Origin: Anaerotruncus colihominis
Lineage (GTDB): Bacteria > Bacillota > Clostridia > Oscillospirales > Ruminococcaceae
Direction of reading: 5' to 3'
Assembly: GCA_025146135.1 (NCBI GenBank)
Contig: CP102255.1
Location: 744,001-808,000 of the forward strand
DNA: 64,000 nt
The position numbers and the translations under genes were made by a program. The notes below the pieces were generated by a model. That model was not told the DNA's origin. It ran no database searches and saw only the letters and a program-made list of their open reading frames with translations. Within the stretch, counting starts at the first letter, position 1. Each line of letters opens with the position of its first letter. Shown one piece after another: positions 14,574 through 22,163 of this stretch.

Positions 14574-16589
14574 TCATATGAAATAGCGCATAAGCGCCAA
14601 GGCTTCCTTGTCAGGGATGTGCAGGCCATATTCCGTGGAAATCTCCCGGAGTTGCCGCACAAGGTACTCATAAACATAGATGTTCTCATTTTTGTACTGT
14701 TCGCTGGCGTATTCCCGGTCGGAAATCCCTTTGCGCCAGCGGGGAAAAGACATGAGGATGTGGATAATCATGCCGAACAGCTTGTCGTTGGAAAGCTGAA
14801 TCCCGCAGTCCCGCCCCAGTTCCATCAGGGCGCTGCTGATCCGGGCCAGGGTCATGGAGCATTGGAACATGATGTTTTCCTCGGTCATCTCCCCCAGAGG
14901 CTGGATAGCTTCGGAGTCGGTGAAGGGGGCGATGCTTTCCAGCTCCCGGAGGAAACACTCCCGCTCCTTGGGGCGAACGTACCGGTCTGCCAGTTCTGCA
15001 AAGGAGTATTGGAAGGATTCCTGCCCGGCGTCGTTCTCATGGATCCTGGGGGTGCTGAGGCGGCCGTTGAGGTAGCGGTTGATCCGGTCGATCTCGGCGG
15101 CGCTGATGATGGGGCTCACCTGGAATACCGGTTTATCCAGAGGCGGCATTTTCACAGTGCTGATAATGAAATCCACTTCGGCCAGGACATCCGTGTTCCC
15201 GACGTCTAGAGCCGAAAGGGTCCCTTGGATCTCCAGACGGGGGATATTGTTGCGAATCCGGTTCTGGAGCACGATGGCGGCACCTTGTCCGGTATTGCAG
15301 ACGATAAGAGCCTTTTTGCTCCGTAGCCGGTTGCATTCCTCCACGTTGGCGGCGATGTGGATGGCGATAAAGCCGATCTCATCCTCGTCCAGGGGGATGC
15401 CGGTACCCATCTCAAACACCTGGGACATCTGGTGCGCCACCGCAAAAATTTCAGGGTAGTTTACCTTCATCTGGGCCAGTAGCGGGTTGGGGGAGGGTAT
15501 CTGGAGCTGGTATTTCTTGACCGTGAGCTTCAGATGGTTCATAAGATTCATCTTCAACTTGTCTCGGTAGAAATCCGGCATGTCGTAGCTGGGATAGGAA
15601 TGGAGAACCTCCAACATCTTATCTACAATGGAAGAAAGACGTTCCGCCAGTTTATCGTTGGTTTTTGGGGGAAACCTGATATTGCAGGAGATGAGCCATT
15701 TGGAAAGGTGTGCCGCTTCTCCGCTCCCCAGATCCAAATGGAACCTGGTTTTAAGCCTGTCAATGAGAAGGGAAGCCAGTTGTTCCTCCCGAGGTTCTCC
15801 CTGGTTCCCGGAAGGCTTCTCTCCTGAGAAACAGTTCCCACCGCAGGCTCGCCGGACTAAGACTGCAAGATAGAGGAGAAGGCGGATATAGCCGTCCTCT
15901 GGCATGGTGTGGTAGGTGATCTCCCTTGCGTAGTCCAGAAGCCCCGCCAGAGCGTCTAGGTCTACCGCCGCCAGATAATCCAGAGCCAGGGATCGGAGTG
16001 TGTGCTCCTCCCGGCAGACTCCCCGGACCACACGGTTGGTGAGACTGTATCGGGTGATGGCGTGGCTGTCGTTGGTGAGCTGGATCAAGGCCTCCACCAG
16101 ACAGGCACGGAACTCCTCTTCACAGCCACGCAGGCGGTAGCCCTCCCCCTTTTTGCTGGCGATACTCAATTGTCTTACCCGTAACTCCTCCCGCAGGCTA
16201 TGGAGATCGTTGGTGACGGTGGGGGTGCTGACCCGAAGAAAGGACGCCAGGTCCTCCGCTTTAATGGCGGTTTCAGAAAACAGCATATGGTAGTAAATGG
16301 ACTCCCGGCGCTCCTCCGGGGAAAGAATCTTTACCACCGTGCCCTCCCCGGAAAAAGAGGAGAGTTTTCGGCGGACATCCTCGCCACCCCGGATCATTAC
16401 TCCGGCATGGGGACGCTTTGCCAGCTCGCCGCCCTGGCTCTTGAGCCAGATGCTTACCACTTCCAGGTCGTAGCGGATGGTACGTTCGCTGAGGCTGAAC
16501 CGCTTGGCGATCTCCCGTACCGGTACACAGGCGGTCATGCCGCTGAGGTATCCCAAAAGTGCCTGCTGTCTTCTGGTAAGCTGGATCAT
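14574..16589 (-). CDS. PRD/EIIB-type transcriptional regulator (BglG/MtlR-like)
   Basis: A 671-residue regulator that heads the operon. ATG 16589 follows GAGGAG by 8 nt; longer in-frame starts lack a site. Order: DeoR-type HTH (residues about 5-45, REIAKRFSLSERTIRYDLEV), a second HTH/Mga-like domain (about 105-155), PRD1 (about 190-300), PRD2 (about 310-420, His in MNHLKL and IAIHIAANVEE), a Gat-type EIIB domain with Cys431 in ALIVCNTGQGAA, and a C-terminal PRD-like helical region instead of the EIIA domain found in MtlR. Phosphorylation of PRD His and EIIB Cys by the PTS would link expression to sugar status. It is 26 bp from the next gene. Confidence 0.85.
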   Translation of the reverse strand: MIQLTRRQQALLGYLSGMTACVPVREIAKRFSLSERTIRYDLEVVSIWLKSQGGELAKRPHAGVMIRGGEDVRRKLSSFSGEGTVVKILSPEERRESIYYHMLFSETAIKAEDLASFLRVSTPTVTNDLHSLREELRVRQLSIASKKGEGYRLRGCEEEFRACLVEALIQLTNDSHAITRYSLTNRVVRGVCREEHTLRSLALDYLAAVDLDALAGLLDYAREITYHTMPEDGYIRLLLYLAVLVRRACGGNCFSGEKPSGNQGEPREEQLASLLIDRLKTRFHLDLGSGEAAHLSKWLISCNIRFPPKTNDKLAERLSSIVDKMLEVLHSYPSYDMPDFYRDKLKMNLMNHLKLTVKKYQLQIPSPNPLLAQMKVNYPEIFAVAHQMSQVFEMGTGIPLDEDEIGFIAIHIAANVEECNRLRSKKALIVCNTGQGAAIVLQNRIRNNIPRLEIQGTLSALDVGNTDVLAEVDFIISTVKMPPLDKPVFQVSPIISAAEIDRINRYLNGRLSTPRIHENDAGQESFQYSFAELADRYVRPKERECFLRELESIAPFTDSEAIQPLGEMTEENIMFQCSMTLARISSALMELGRDCGIQLSNDKLFGMIIHILMSFPRWRKGISDREYASEQYKNENIYVYEYLVRQLREISTEYGLHIPDKEALALMRYFI

Positions 16590-16708
16590 GGAAACAGCTC
16601 CTCGTTTCATTTTTGAGAGGAAGGCGCAGGCCCCTCCCTTATCTAAAATGATAATCGATAAACAGGAGAGACACAACACAAGAATTCTTCACCCCTAATG
16701 TTGCAAAA

Positions 16709-16725
16709 CTTTACATTCCGTAAAG
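16709..16725. promoter_or_regulatory. dyad upstream of the regulator gene
   Basis: CTTTAC-ATTCC-GTAAAG is a perfect 6-bp inverted repeat 120 bp before the regulator start, in an AT-rich stretch that probably contains the promoter. It could be an operator, but no repeat of it was found elsewhere in the operon. Confidence 0.3.
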
Positions 16726-16810
16726 AAAGAGTTTTATGTTTTGTAAATAAATGAAAAATATTTAGACGGTTTAACCAAGAACAAAAAGCATTCCTGATAA
16801 AAAATGACGG

Positions 16811-16838
16811 GCGCATTGCAATATTTCAATGCGCTTTT
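16811..16838 (+). terminator. weak hairpin with short T tract
   Basis: GCGCATTG-CAATATTT-CAATGCGC followed by TTTT on the plus strand. No plus-strand gene ends nearby, so it may be a relic or may shield the operon from opposing transcription. Confidence 0.3.
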
Positions 16839-17202
16839 CAAAAAAGCCAATCAGATGATACTTTTTATACTAAAATTTTCACAAAGCATTGTCTGTGTTG
16901 TACAAGAGCGGGATTTTCCCCAGACGCAAGGGCAAAAAACAGGGGGACTTCCTTATTTTACCCATGGGAAGAAAGATTATCGCTGCAATGGGCAGGTCGG
17001 ATCTTCCCCGAGGAAAGGTATCGGGAAAAAGAAAACCAAACAGTCACGCCCCAAAAAAAGGGGGACATGACCGGATTCTGTAAGGGCTTATGCCAGAACT
17101 CCACGAGGTTTTTGACTACACCACCCCAAAGGATGCTTGGGCATACTACAGACGGATCCTCTATTGACTTTGGGACAAAGTCGAAGTGGAGAAAGTTCAA
17201 AG

Positions 17203-17228
17203 GGCGGTACCTGCGGGGTGCCGTCTTT
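17203..17228 (+). terminator. hairpin with T tract before a strong ribosome-binding site
   Basis: GGCGGTACC-TGCGG-GGTGCCGTC followed by TTTTG. A strong AAAGGAGG lies 60 bp downstream. Hairpins of this type precede translation-coupled resistance genes on Firmicute mobile elements, but here no intact gene follows. Confidence 0.4.
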
Positions 17229-17296
17229 TGATATTTCCCCACGGGACAAGTGGGAAAGGCTGGCATATACACGCACTTTCGCAAAGGAGGTTTTCA

Positions 17297-17323
17297 ATGA
17301 CGCAAGCTGTCACTTATGCTTAA
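17297..17323 (+). pseudogene. gene start cut off after eight codons
   Basis: ATG 17297 sits 6 nt after AAAGGAGG and encodes only MTQAVTYA before TAA. Immediately afterwards the sequence changes to hsdS coding sequence. This looks like the first codons of a mobile-element gene joined to the hsdS fragment by recombination. Confidence 0.4.
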
Positions 17324-18210
17324 TTCTCGCTTAATCCCCGTGCCTCCTCAAATTGAGCAACAACGAATTTCTGTTAAGGCCAGAGAACTAGTCAGTTTGA
17401 TTTCTAATATCGAAAACGATAAAGAAAGCGTTGTTGGAATAGTAGCCAACGCAAAATCCAAAATTCTCGACCTTGCTATCCGCGGACAGTTCGTCCCGCA
17501 GGACCCGGCTGACGAGCCTGCCTATGTTCTTCTGGAACGCATCAGAGCAGAGAAAGAAGGACCTTATTCGCCAAGGCAAAATCAAGCGTGATAAGAAGGA
17601 ATCCGTCATCTTCCGTGGTGAGGATAACTCTTATTATGAGAAGATTGGAAATAAGGTTGAAAATATCGACGACCAGATACCTTTTGAGCTACCAGTTGGC
17701 TGGGTCTGGTGCAGAGGTCATTCCTGCTTCGAGAGCATGGAGAGCACAAAATCGCAAAGTGAGTTCTTTAATTACATCGATATTGATGCCATTGATAATC
17801 GGCTCCATCGAATCAAGGCCGCAAAGCATCTCCTGGTATCCGAGGCTCCAAGCCGAGCGAGTCGAGCAGTAAAGAACGGAAGCGTTCTGTTCTCATTGGT
17901 CAGACCGTATCTTGAGAATATTGCACTCGTAGAGGAAAGATATAGTCACTGTATTGCATCAACTAGTTTCTATGTTTGCAATTCCAACGGCGCATTGTTA
18001 CCCGAATTCATGTATTTCCTGATGATATCAGGTTATATGGTCAACAGTCTAAATCAGTATATGAAAGGAGATAATTCTCCGTCTATAAGCAAAGACAACA
18101 TCGAAAGTTGGCTCTACCCAATACCACCGCTGGATGAGCAGAAAGTCATATGTACCAAGTTGAATACAACGTTTACTCTGATTGAGAATGTAGGAAAGAG
18201 CCTCAGCTGA
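17316..18210 (+). pseudogene. hsdS: type I restriction specificity subunit fragment (plus strand)
   Basis: This is the central conserved region plus the second target-recognition domain of HsdS. It begins in RLIPVPPQIEQQRISVKARE, passes the helical spacer (ILDLAIRGQFVPQDPADEPA) and, after a one-base insertion near 17557, continues as DLIRQGKIKRDKKESVIF to YPIPPLDEQKVICTKL at the end. The first TRD and the start codon are missing, and the frameshift alone would inactivate it. No hsdM or hsdR lies nearby. Its partner in opposite orientation follows at once. Confidence 0.75.
17560..17645 (+). repeat. inverted repeat arm A within hsdS
   Basis: An 86-bp arm (starts GACCTTATTCGCCAAGGCAA) that recurs inverted at 18774-18859 with three mismatches. 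In phase-variable type I systems such repeats in the central hsdS region are where a recombinase swaps TRDs. Confidence 0.85.
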
Positions 18211-18872
18211 GTCTCTTTTCCATTTGGTTGAGTTCGAACAGCGTCGCGTCAATCATTTCAGTTATTCTGCGTTGTTCAGATGCTGGTGGGAGTGGGACAA
18301 CAGCTCGTTTTAGCATATCTTGTGTAAGCTGATTGATAGCGGTGGAGTTGCTATCATCGAACACACTTCTAAAGAAGCTTGAACGAAGGTGTTGCACGAT
18401 ATACTCAAAATACTCTGTCCTATATATCGCCATAAATGCGCCAAATGATGCAGCCTCTCCCAAATTTGAAATTAGCGCACATTTACCAACAAGAACTCTA
18501 CTCCCGTTTCGGGCGCAAATCAAGATATCATTCTTCTGTGCGTATTGATTTTTTCTGATGGTGGTTTTAACACGAACCAAGTCGCTTAAGTCAATTGGGT
18601 CATTGACAATGTTGCACGAACGCAATACTATAACCCCATCCGGTTCTATATCGGTTGGACGATATGTGAGGCCAAGATTTGTTGTTCCGATCATAGAAAA
18701 ATTGCACCACTCCCAACCATCAGGAAGCTCAAAAGGAAGCTGATCATCAAGGCAATGTAACTTTTCATCAGCCATCTTCTCATAATAAGAGTTATCCTCA
18801 CCACGGAGGATGACGGATTTCTTCTTATCGCGCTTGATTTTGCCTTGGCGAATAAGGTCTTCTGTCTCTGTC
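18203..18872 (-). pseudogene. hsdS: type I restriction specificity subunit fragment (minus strand)
   Basis: The same central segment (EDLIRQGKIKRDKKKSVILR) leads into a different second TRD (WCNFSMIGTTNLGLTYRPTD) and ends in AVVPLPPASEQRRITEMIDA. It faces the plus-strand fragment tail to tail, with stop codons 8 bp apart in overlap. Its upstream side is joined directly to unrelated sequence at about 18872, so it has no start of its own. The TRD differs from that of the plus copy, so an inversion between the 86-bp arms would exchange specificities. Confidence 0.75.
18774..18859 (-). repeat. inverted repeat arm B within hsdS
   Basis: Reverse complement of 17560-17645 with three differences in 86 bp. 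The pair bounds a 1.13-kb segment that contains both alternative TRDs. Confidence 0.85.
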
Positions 18873-18980
18873 TGGATTACCGGGAGATCTCCCTCTACAC
18901 CTATCTGCTCCGGTGCGAGAACCGTGAAACCTACCAGTGCTACCCCAGCTACAAGACCATTGGCAAAGCAATAGTAACGC
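18872..18980 (+). pseudogene. replication-initiator/HTH protein fragment
   Basis: Read on the plus strand, this 105-bp island encodes LDYREISLYTYLLRCENRET and QCYPSYKTIGKAI, the helix-turn-helix region typical of replication-initiator-like proteins of Firmicute integrative elements. It has neither start nor end. On the minus strand it happens to stay open between the DUF4314 and hsdS pieces, which creates a misleading long minus frame (18203-19102). Confidence 0.55.
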
Positions 18981-19383
18981 ATCATCCCACGCTCCGCTTC
19001 CTCCGGTAGCCGTTCTCTTTGGATCGCCGCCAGGATGCTGTCCGCGTATTTTACCGCCTCGGAAGCGCCCAGTTCCATAGGGGAATCCTCCCAGTCACCC
19101 ATTGGTTTTTTTCATAGAGGTCCACGGTCATGGGTATATACAGCTTGAGCAGGGCCGGCTTATGTGGCAGGACGGTAAAACTGTCCTCTCCAATCACCAG
19201 CCCCAGTGTGCGTCCATTGTCCCACCGGCAGTGGAAGGTTCCCACATCGTCAATGGCCTGCAATGTGCCCAGCGTCCCCAGCGCTACCGGGTGGTATGGG
19301 TCTTTCATCTCTCTGAGTCGAACGCGGCTGCCAATGGGAAACTGCTCCTGTAGAAATTTCAGCCATTCCTTTGGAATATTCAT
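18981..19383 (-). pseudogene. DUF4314-type integrative-element protein, frameshifted and truncated
   Basis: The intact first frame contains FPIGSRVRLREMKDPYHPVA and CRWDNGRTLGLVIGEDSFTV, signatures of the DUF4314 proteins encoded in conjugative elements of gut Clostridia. At the A7 run (19102-19108 region) the frame shifts and continues as DWEDSPMELGASEAVKYADS and PEEAERGMMRYY before the homology stops near 18981. Function in the family is unknown. It overlaps the gene upstream by 4 bp (ATGA), as in intact elements. Confidence 0.65.
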
Positions 19384-19733
19384 CTCATGCCCCCCAATTC
19401 AATTTTCTCATCCTGGTCATCCTCGTTCTCCCCAAAATCATCTTCGCCGTCCAGGTCAAAGGGCGGATCCGCGAATAGAATCGTATCGGCCTCCAGATCT
19501 TCCTTCAGGTTGTGCAGCCCATTTTCAGCTTCCCCTATGGGAAAATACATCCATTTCCCCTCCAGATCAAAGATATAGCTGTATTCCACGCCATCGGTTT
19601 CCCAATCGTCCAGCTCATCCAGGGACATTATGCGGGCGCCGCAATCTGTCAAATCTTCGTCCCTTTGGTATGCGATGGTCACCTCAGGCTGCGCGTGATT
19701 GGAATTATGGGGATATTGCGGGTCAGGCTCCAT
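19380..19733 (-). pseudogene. integrative-element protein, C-terminal part, split by IS3
   Basis: A 117-codon frame starting at a chance ATG, rich in acid residues at its end (DLDGEDDFGENEDDQDEK). The N-terminal half of the same protein lies on the far side of the IS (20988-21148): the reading LALGDLHSLGE | MEPDPQYPHN restores a continuous protein. The middle (YSYIFDLEGKWMYFPIGEAE) suggests a conserved accessory protein of conjugative elements. Function unknown. Confidence 0.6.
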
Positions 19734-19789
19734 CCTCTTGGAGTGATATAATAAAACCGCACACCTAAGGGAAGAAAGGACGAGAGGAA

Positions 19790-20062
19790 ATGGGACAAAA
19801 ATACAGTGCGGAATACAAGGCAGATGTGCTGAAGCTGGCGGATGAGATCGGGGTCAGAGCAGCCTGTGAACATCTGGGTTTATCAACAAAAACCGTGTAT
19901 AACTGGCGTCGGGAAGAGCGGCTGAAGCACGGCGAATTACGCGGCGTGCAGCCGGGCGAAACAGCGGAGCAGGCGGTCGAGCGCCTGCTTCGTGAGAACA
20001 AAGAACTGCACGAGGCAAATTACATACTCCGTAAAGCGCTGGGTTTTATGGCGGGTCGATAA
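19790..20062 (+). CDS. IS3-family OrfA
   Basis: A 90-residue protein with an HTH (YSAEYKADVLKLADEIGVRA, then LSTKTVYNWRREER) and a coiled-coil tail (QAVERLLRENKELHEANYIL). The ribosome-binding site AGAGGAA precedes ATG 19790. At 20041-20047 the sequence G GGT TTT fits the X XXY YYZ pattern in the right frame. A -1 slip there continues as YGGSITGVRPRELYAWINEH into orfB, which has no start codon of its own upstream. Confidence 0.85.
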   Translation: MGQKYSAEYKADVLKLADEIGVRAACEHLGLSTKTVYNWRREERLKHGELRGVQPGETAEQAVERLLRENKELHEANYILRKALGFMAGR

Positions 20063-20952
20063 CCGGTGTACGTCCGCGGGAACTGTATGCATGGATCAAT
20101 GAGCACCATGACGGAATCAGCATCGCCCTGAGTTGTCAGGCGCTTGGCGTGCGGCGGGAAGGGTATTACGAATGGAAGCATCGGTCCATGCGGACAGACC
20201 TCGATGCACAGCTGATATCGGCCCTGAGAAAAGCGAGGAAGGAACACCCGTGTTATGGCGTGCGCGGGCTGCGGGAGACTGTGGAGCCTACGCTTCGCGT
20301 GAGCTACGGCAAATGTTATCGTCTCTGTAAAGAAAACGGGCTGTTACAACGCCAAAAACATCCACATGGCCTGACAAAGTGCAATCATCGTGACCCACAG
20401 AGTGACGATTTGGTGCAGCGGGATTTTACCGCCAGGAAGCCAGACGTCAAATATTTAAGCGATATCACGCAGATCGAATGTGCGGACGGCAGGCTGTACC
20501 TGGCCGCTGTGATGGACTGTTATGATGGGGCGGTCGTCGGCTTCTCCATGAAGCATCATATGCGTGCCAGCCTGTGCTGCGATGCCCTGCGCGATGCGGT
20601 TTCACGCTATGGTTATCAAAAGGGTCTGATACTGCACTCCGACCACGGCAGCCAGTACACCAGCCAGGAATACCGGGCGGCGATTGCGGAGTTTGGTTCC
20701 ATCCGGCAGAGCATGGGCCGCACGCATTGCTGCTTTGACAACGCGCGCATGGAGAGCTTTTTCGCAACGCTGAAGAAGGAACTGGTCTACCGGCTCGATT
20801 GCTCCACCATGAAGCGGGATGAGGTTCGCAAGATCGTATTCCGCTGGATCGAGACCTACTACAACCGCCGCCGGCGCAACACTGCCAATGAACTGAATCT
20901 CCCGCCGCTGGTCAAACGGATTCGCTTCGCTGATCGTCCGTTTGCCGCTTAA
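20047..20952 (+). CDS. IS3-family OrfB integrase (made by -1 frameshift)
   Basis: About 300 residues entered by the shift at 20041-20047; the longest frame with an initiator (GTG 20149) would lack the HTH_21 region. DDE residues are visible: Asp in YLSDITQIE, Asp in HSDHGSQYTS, Glu in CFDNARMESFFATLKKE. The C-terminal end has the usual ETYYNRRRRNTANELNLPP. All parts are present, so this copy could be active. Confidence 0.85.
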   Translation, partial: YGGSITGVRPRELYAWINEHHDGISIALSCQALGVRREGYYEWKHRSMRTDLDAQLISALRKARKEHPCYGVRGLRETVEPTLRVSYGKCYRLCKENGLLQRQKHPHGLTKCNHRDPQSDDLVQRDFTARKPDVKYLSDITQIECADGRLYLAAVMDCYDGAVVGFSMKHHMRASLCCDALRDAVSRYGYQKGLILHSDHGSQYTSQEYRAAIAEFGSIRQSMGRTHCCFDNARMESFFATLKKELVYRLDCSTMKRDEVRKIVFRWIETYYNRRRRNTANELNLPPLVKRIRFADRPFAA

Positions 20953-20987
20953 GGTTTTACTCATGGGTGTACGGTTTTCTTGACTAT

Positions 20988-21148
20988 TCCATCTCTCCAA
21001 GCGAATGCAGGTCGCCCAGAGCCAGCAGCCGGTCAACCTGTTCCGGTATGTTGTAGTGATCTGCAAGGACTTTTCCGTTGTCGTCAGGGTATCCATTCAG
21101 GTGGCAGAAGATAGTCAGGTATGGTATTCCAGCAGCTTTCTCATCCAT
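20988..21148 (-). pseudogene. integrative-element protein, N-terminal part, split by IS3
   Basis: Starts at ATG 21148, inside the 3' end of the ArdA-like gene, and reads MDEKAAGIPYLTIFCHLNGY and DDNGKVLADHYN before it meets the insertion at 20987. The phrase CHLNGYPDDNGK resembles the CHWDGYP motif of a widespread family of conjugative-element proteins of unknown role. Its remainder is at 19380-19733. Confidence 0.6.
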
Positions 21149-21843
21149 TTTTCTTTGGGAACATACAGCATAACGCGTCCGCTGAACTCCCGCTTTGCAA
21201 CTCCCTGTTCGTTGTATTTGATACTGTTGTTGCGGGATATACAAATGCCATAACTCAGAAACCGGGCAAAATCTGAGGAGTGGGTGACTTTCGTCTTTTT
21301 CTCAGACAACTCCAGTTTCAGGGTTTCCGCTAAGAAATTCTTAACATATCTATCTGTGTTACAGATAAGCTCCAGAGCAAAATGCCGGGCGTCCAGCCGC
21401 TCCAGCTCTTTGGTGGGGGCGCGCCCTCCATGCAGGGTCAGATAGTAATTCCACCCAATTTGTTCCAGATCGGAGAAGTCGGTGACGACTGTTGTCTGCT
21501 GGCAGCAGAAGGTCAGGTCGATGAGATCCTTGATCCCACTGCTCCCGAACTTTACCGCCGCTGCCTGGAACTGCGCCGCCTCCTGATCTGTGAAGCTGTT
21601 CAGACGCTTTGCCAGATAGTCCAGCTCATCCAGATTCACGCGCCCGCCCGCCAGTCGTTTGAGGATGGGGCAGGCGCTGTCCATTTTGCTGATTCGGCAG
21701 TCCTGCCGCACAGCGTCCCCTAGCTCCAACGCCTCCAACTGCTCCAAAATGGGTTCATACTCATTGGGCGGAATTGGGAAGGGGACGGCTGCCTCGCCAG
21801 ATTCTTCATGCTGTGGATTTTTGAGAACTGCGTTGAAAATCAT
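21115..21843 (-). CDS. ArdA-like antirestriction protein
   Basis: A 242-residue protein starting at ATG 21843, 5 nt after GGAGGT. The N-terminal two thirds (FPIPPNEYEPILEQLEAL, VNLDELDYLAKRLNSFTDQE, GIKDLIDLTFCCQQTTVVTD) match proteins annotated as ArdA in integrative elements. ArdA mimics DNA and blocks type I restriction enzymes, which fits the hsdS remnants nearby. The last 80 residues diverge from what I expect and may be a replaced C-terminus. The frame stays open 280 bp upstream of the start without a better initiation site. Confidence 0.6.
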   Translation of the reverse strand: MIFNAVLKNPQHEESGEAAVPFPIPPNEYEPILEQLEALELGDAVRQDCRISKMDSACPILKRLAGGRVNLDELDYLAKRLNSFTDQEAAQFQAAAVKFGSSGIKDLIDLTFCCQQTTVVTDFSDLEQIGWNYYLTLHGGRAPTKELERLDARHFALELICNTDRYVKNFLAETLKLELSEKKTKVTHSSDFARFLSYGICISRNNSIKYNEQGVAKREFSGRVMLYVPKEKWMRKLLEYHT

Positions 21844-22127
21844 TGCTTTACCTCCGTTTCTTAACGACACACAATACTGAAACTGTGAGGCAAAGGGAAT
21901 ACCCAAACCCACCACTTTTACCGGCCCATCTTTGACCGTCAGTGCCGCTCGGTCAGCTCCTCTACATCGGTGCGCATACAGCTGCCGTCTTTCCCCCAGC
22001 AAAATAAAACCATGATGGGGGTAGGGGCAACCCTCGCACTTATGGGCGGTCTGTCCGACAGTCTTGCCATAGGATGCGGGGTTGTTTTGCTCTGTATTTA
22101 TGTCGATTACCTCCTCCAAACGCAAAA
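21844..22127 (-). other. leader region upstream of the ArdA-like gene
   Basis: The minus frame is open throughout (contains KCEGCPYPHHGFILLGERR after GGAGGAGG at about 22115), but the initiation codon would have to be ATA and the end runs into the ArdA-like frame. A small decayed integrative-element gene is likely; I make no product call. Confidence 0.2.
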
Positions 22128-22163
22128 AAGCGCCGGGGTTTTATCTCTAGAACCCCGGCGCTT
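22128..22163 (-). terminator. terminator of the integrase gene
   Basis: A perfect 13-bp stem (AAGCGCCGGGGTT / AACCCCGGCGCTT, 10-nt loop) with TTTTTT following on the minus strand. It overlaps the stop codon of the serine recombinase frame (22162-22164), which it presumably terminates, unless that frame extends beyond the real gene. Confidence 0.75.

Larger units (their letters stand above)
16590..17296. other. 700-bp intergenic region upstream of the operon
   Basis: No convincing gene. It holds the probable operon promoter (AT-rich on the minus strand, 16620-16760), a dyad at 16709-16725, a hairpin at 16811-16834 and GC-rich sequence from about 16900. The part 17090-17296 reads as short open frames on both strands. 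One on the minus strand (MPAFPTCPVGKYQK near its start) lies over a hairpin, like an attenuator leader, and one on the plus strand ends DYTTPKDAWAYYRRILY. I cannot assign either. Confidence 0.4.
19744..20987 (+). mobile_element. IS3-family insertion sequence, apparently intact
   Basis: About 1.25 kb with orfA, a -1 slippery site and an uninterrupted orfB. Inverted ends share AAAACCG(C/T)ACACC: left at 19753-19765, right (as GGTGTACGGTTTT) at 20966-20978. TCCAT occurs at 19729-19733 and 20988-20992 and could be a 5-bp target duplication, in which case the left end would be about 10 bp further out. The insertion splits an integrative-element gene. Confidence 0.8.
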
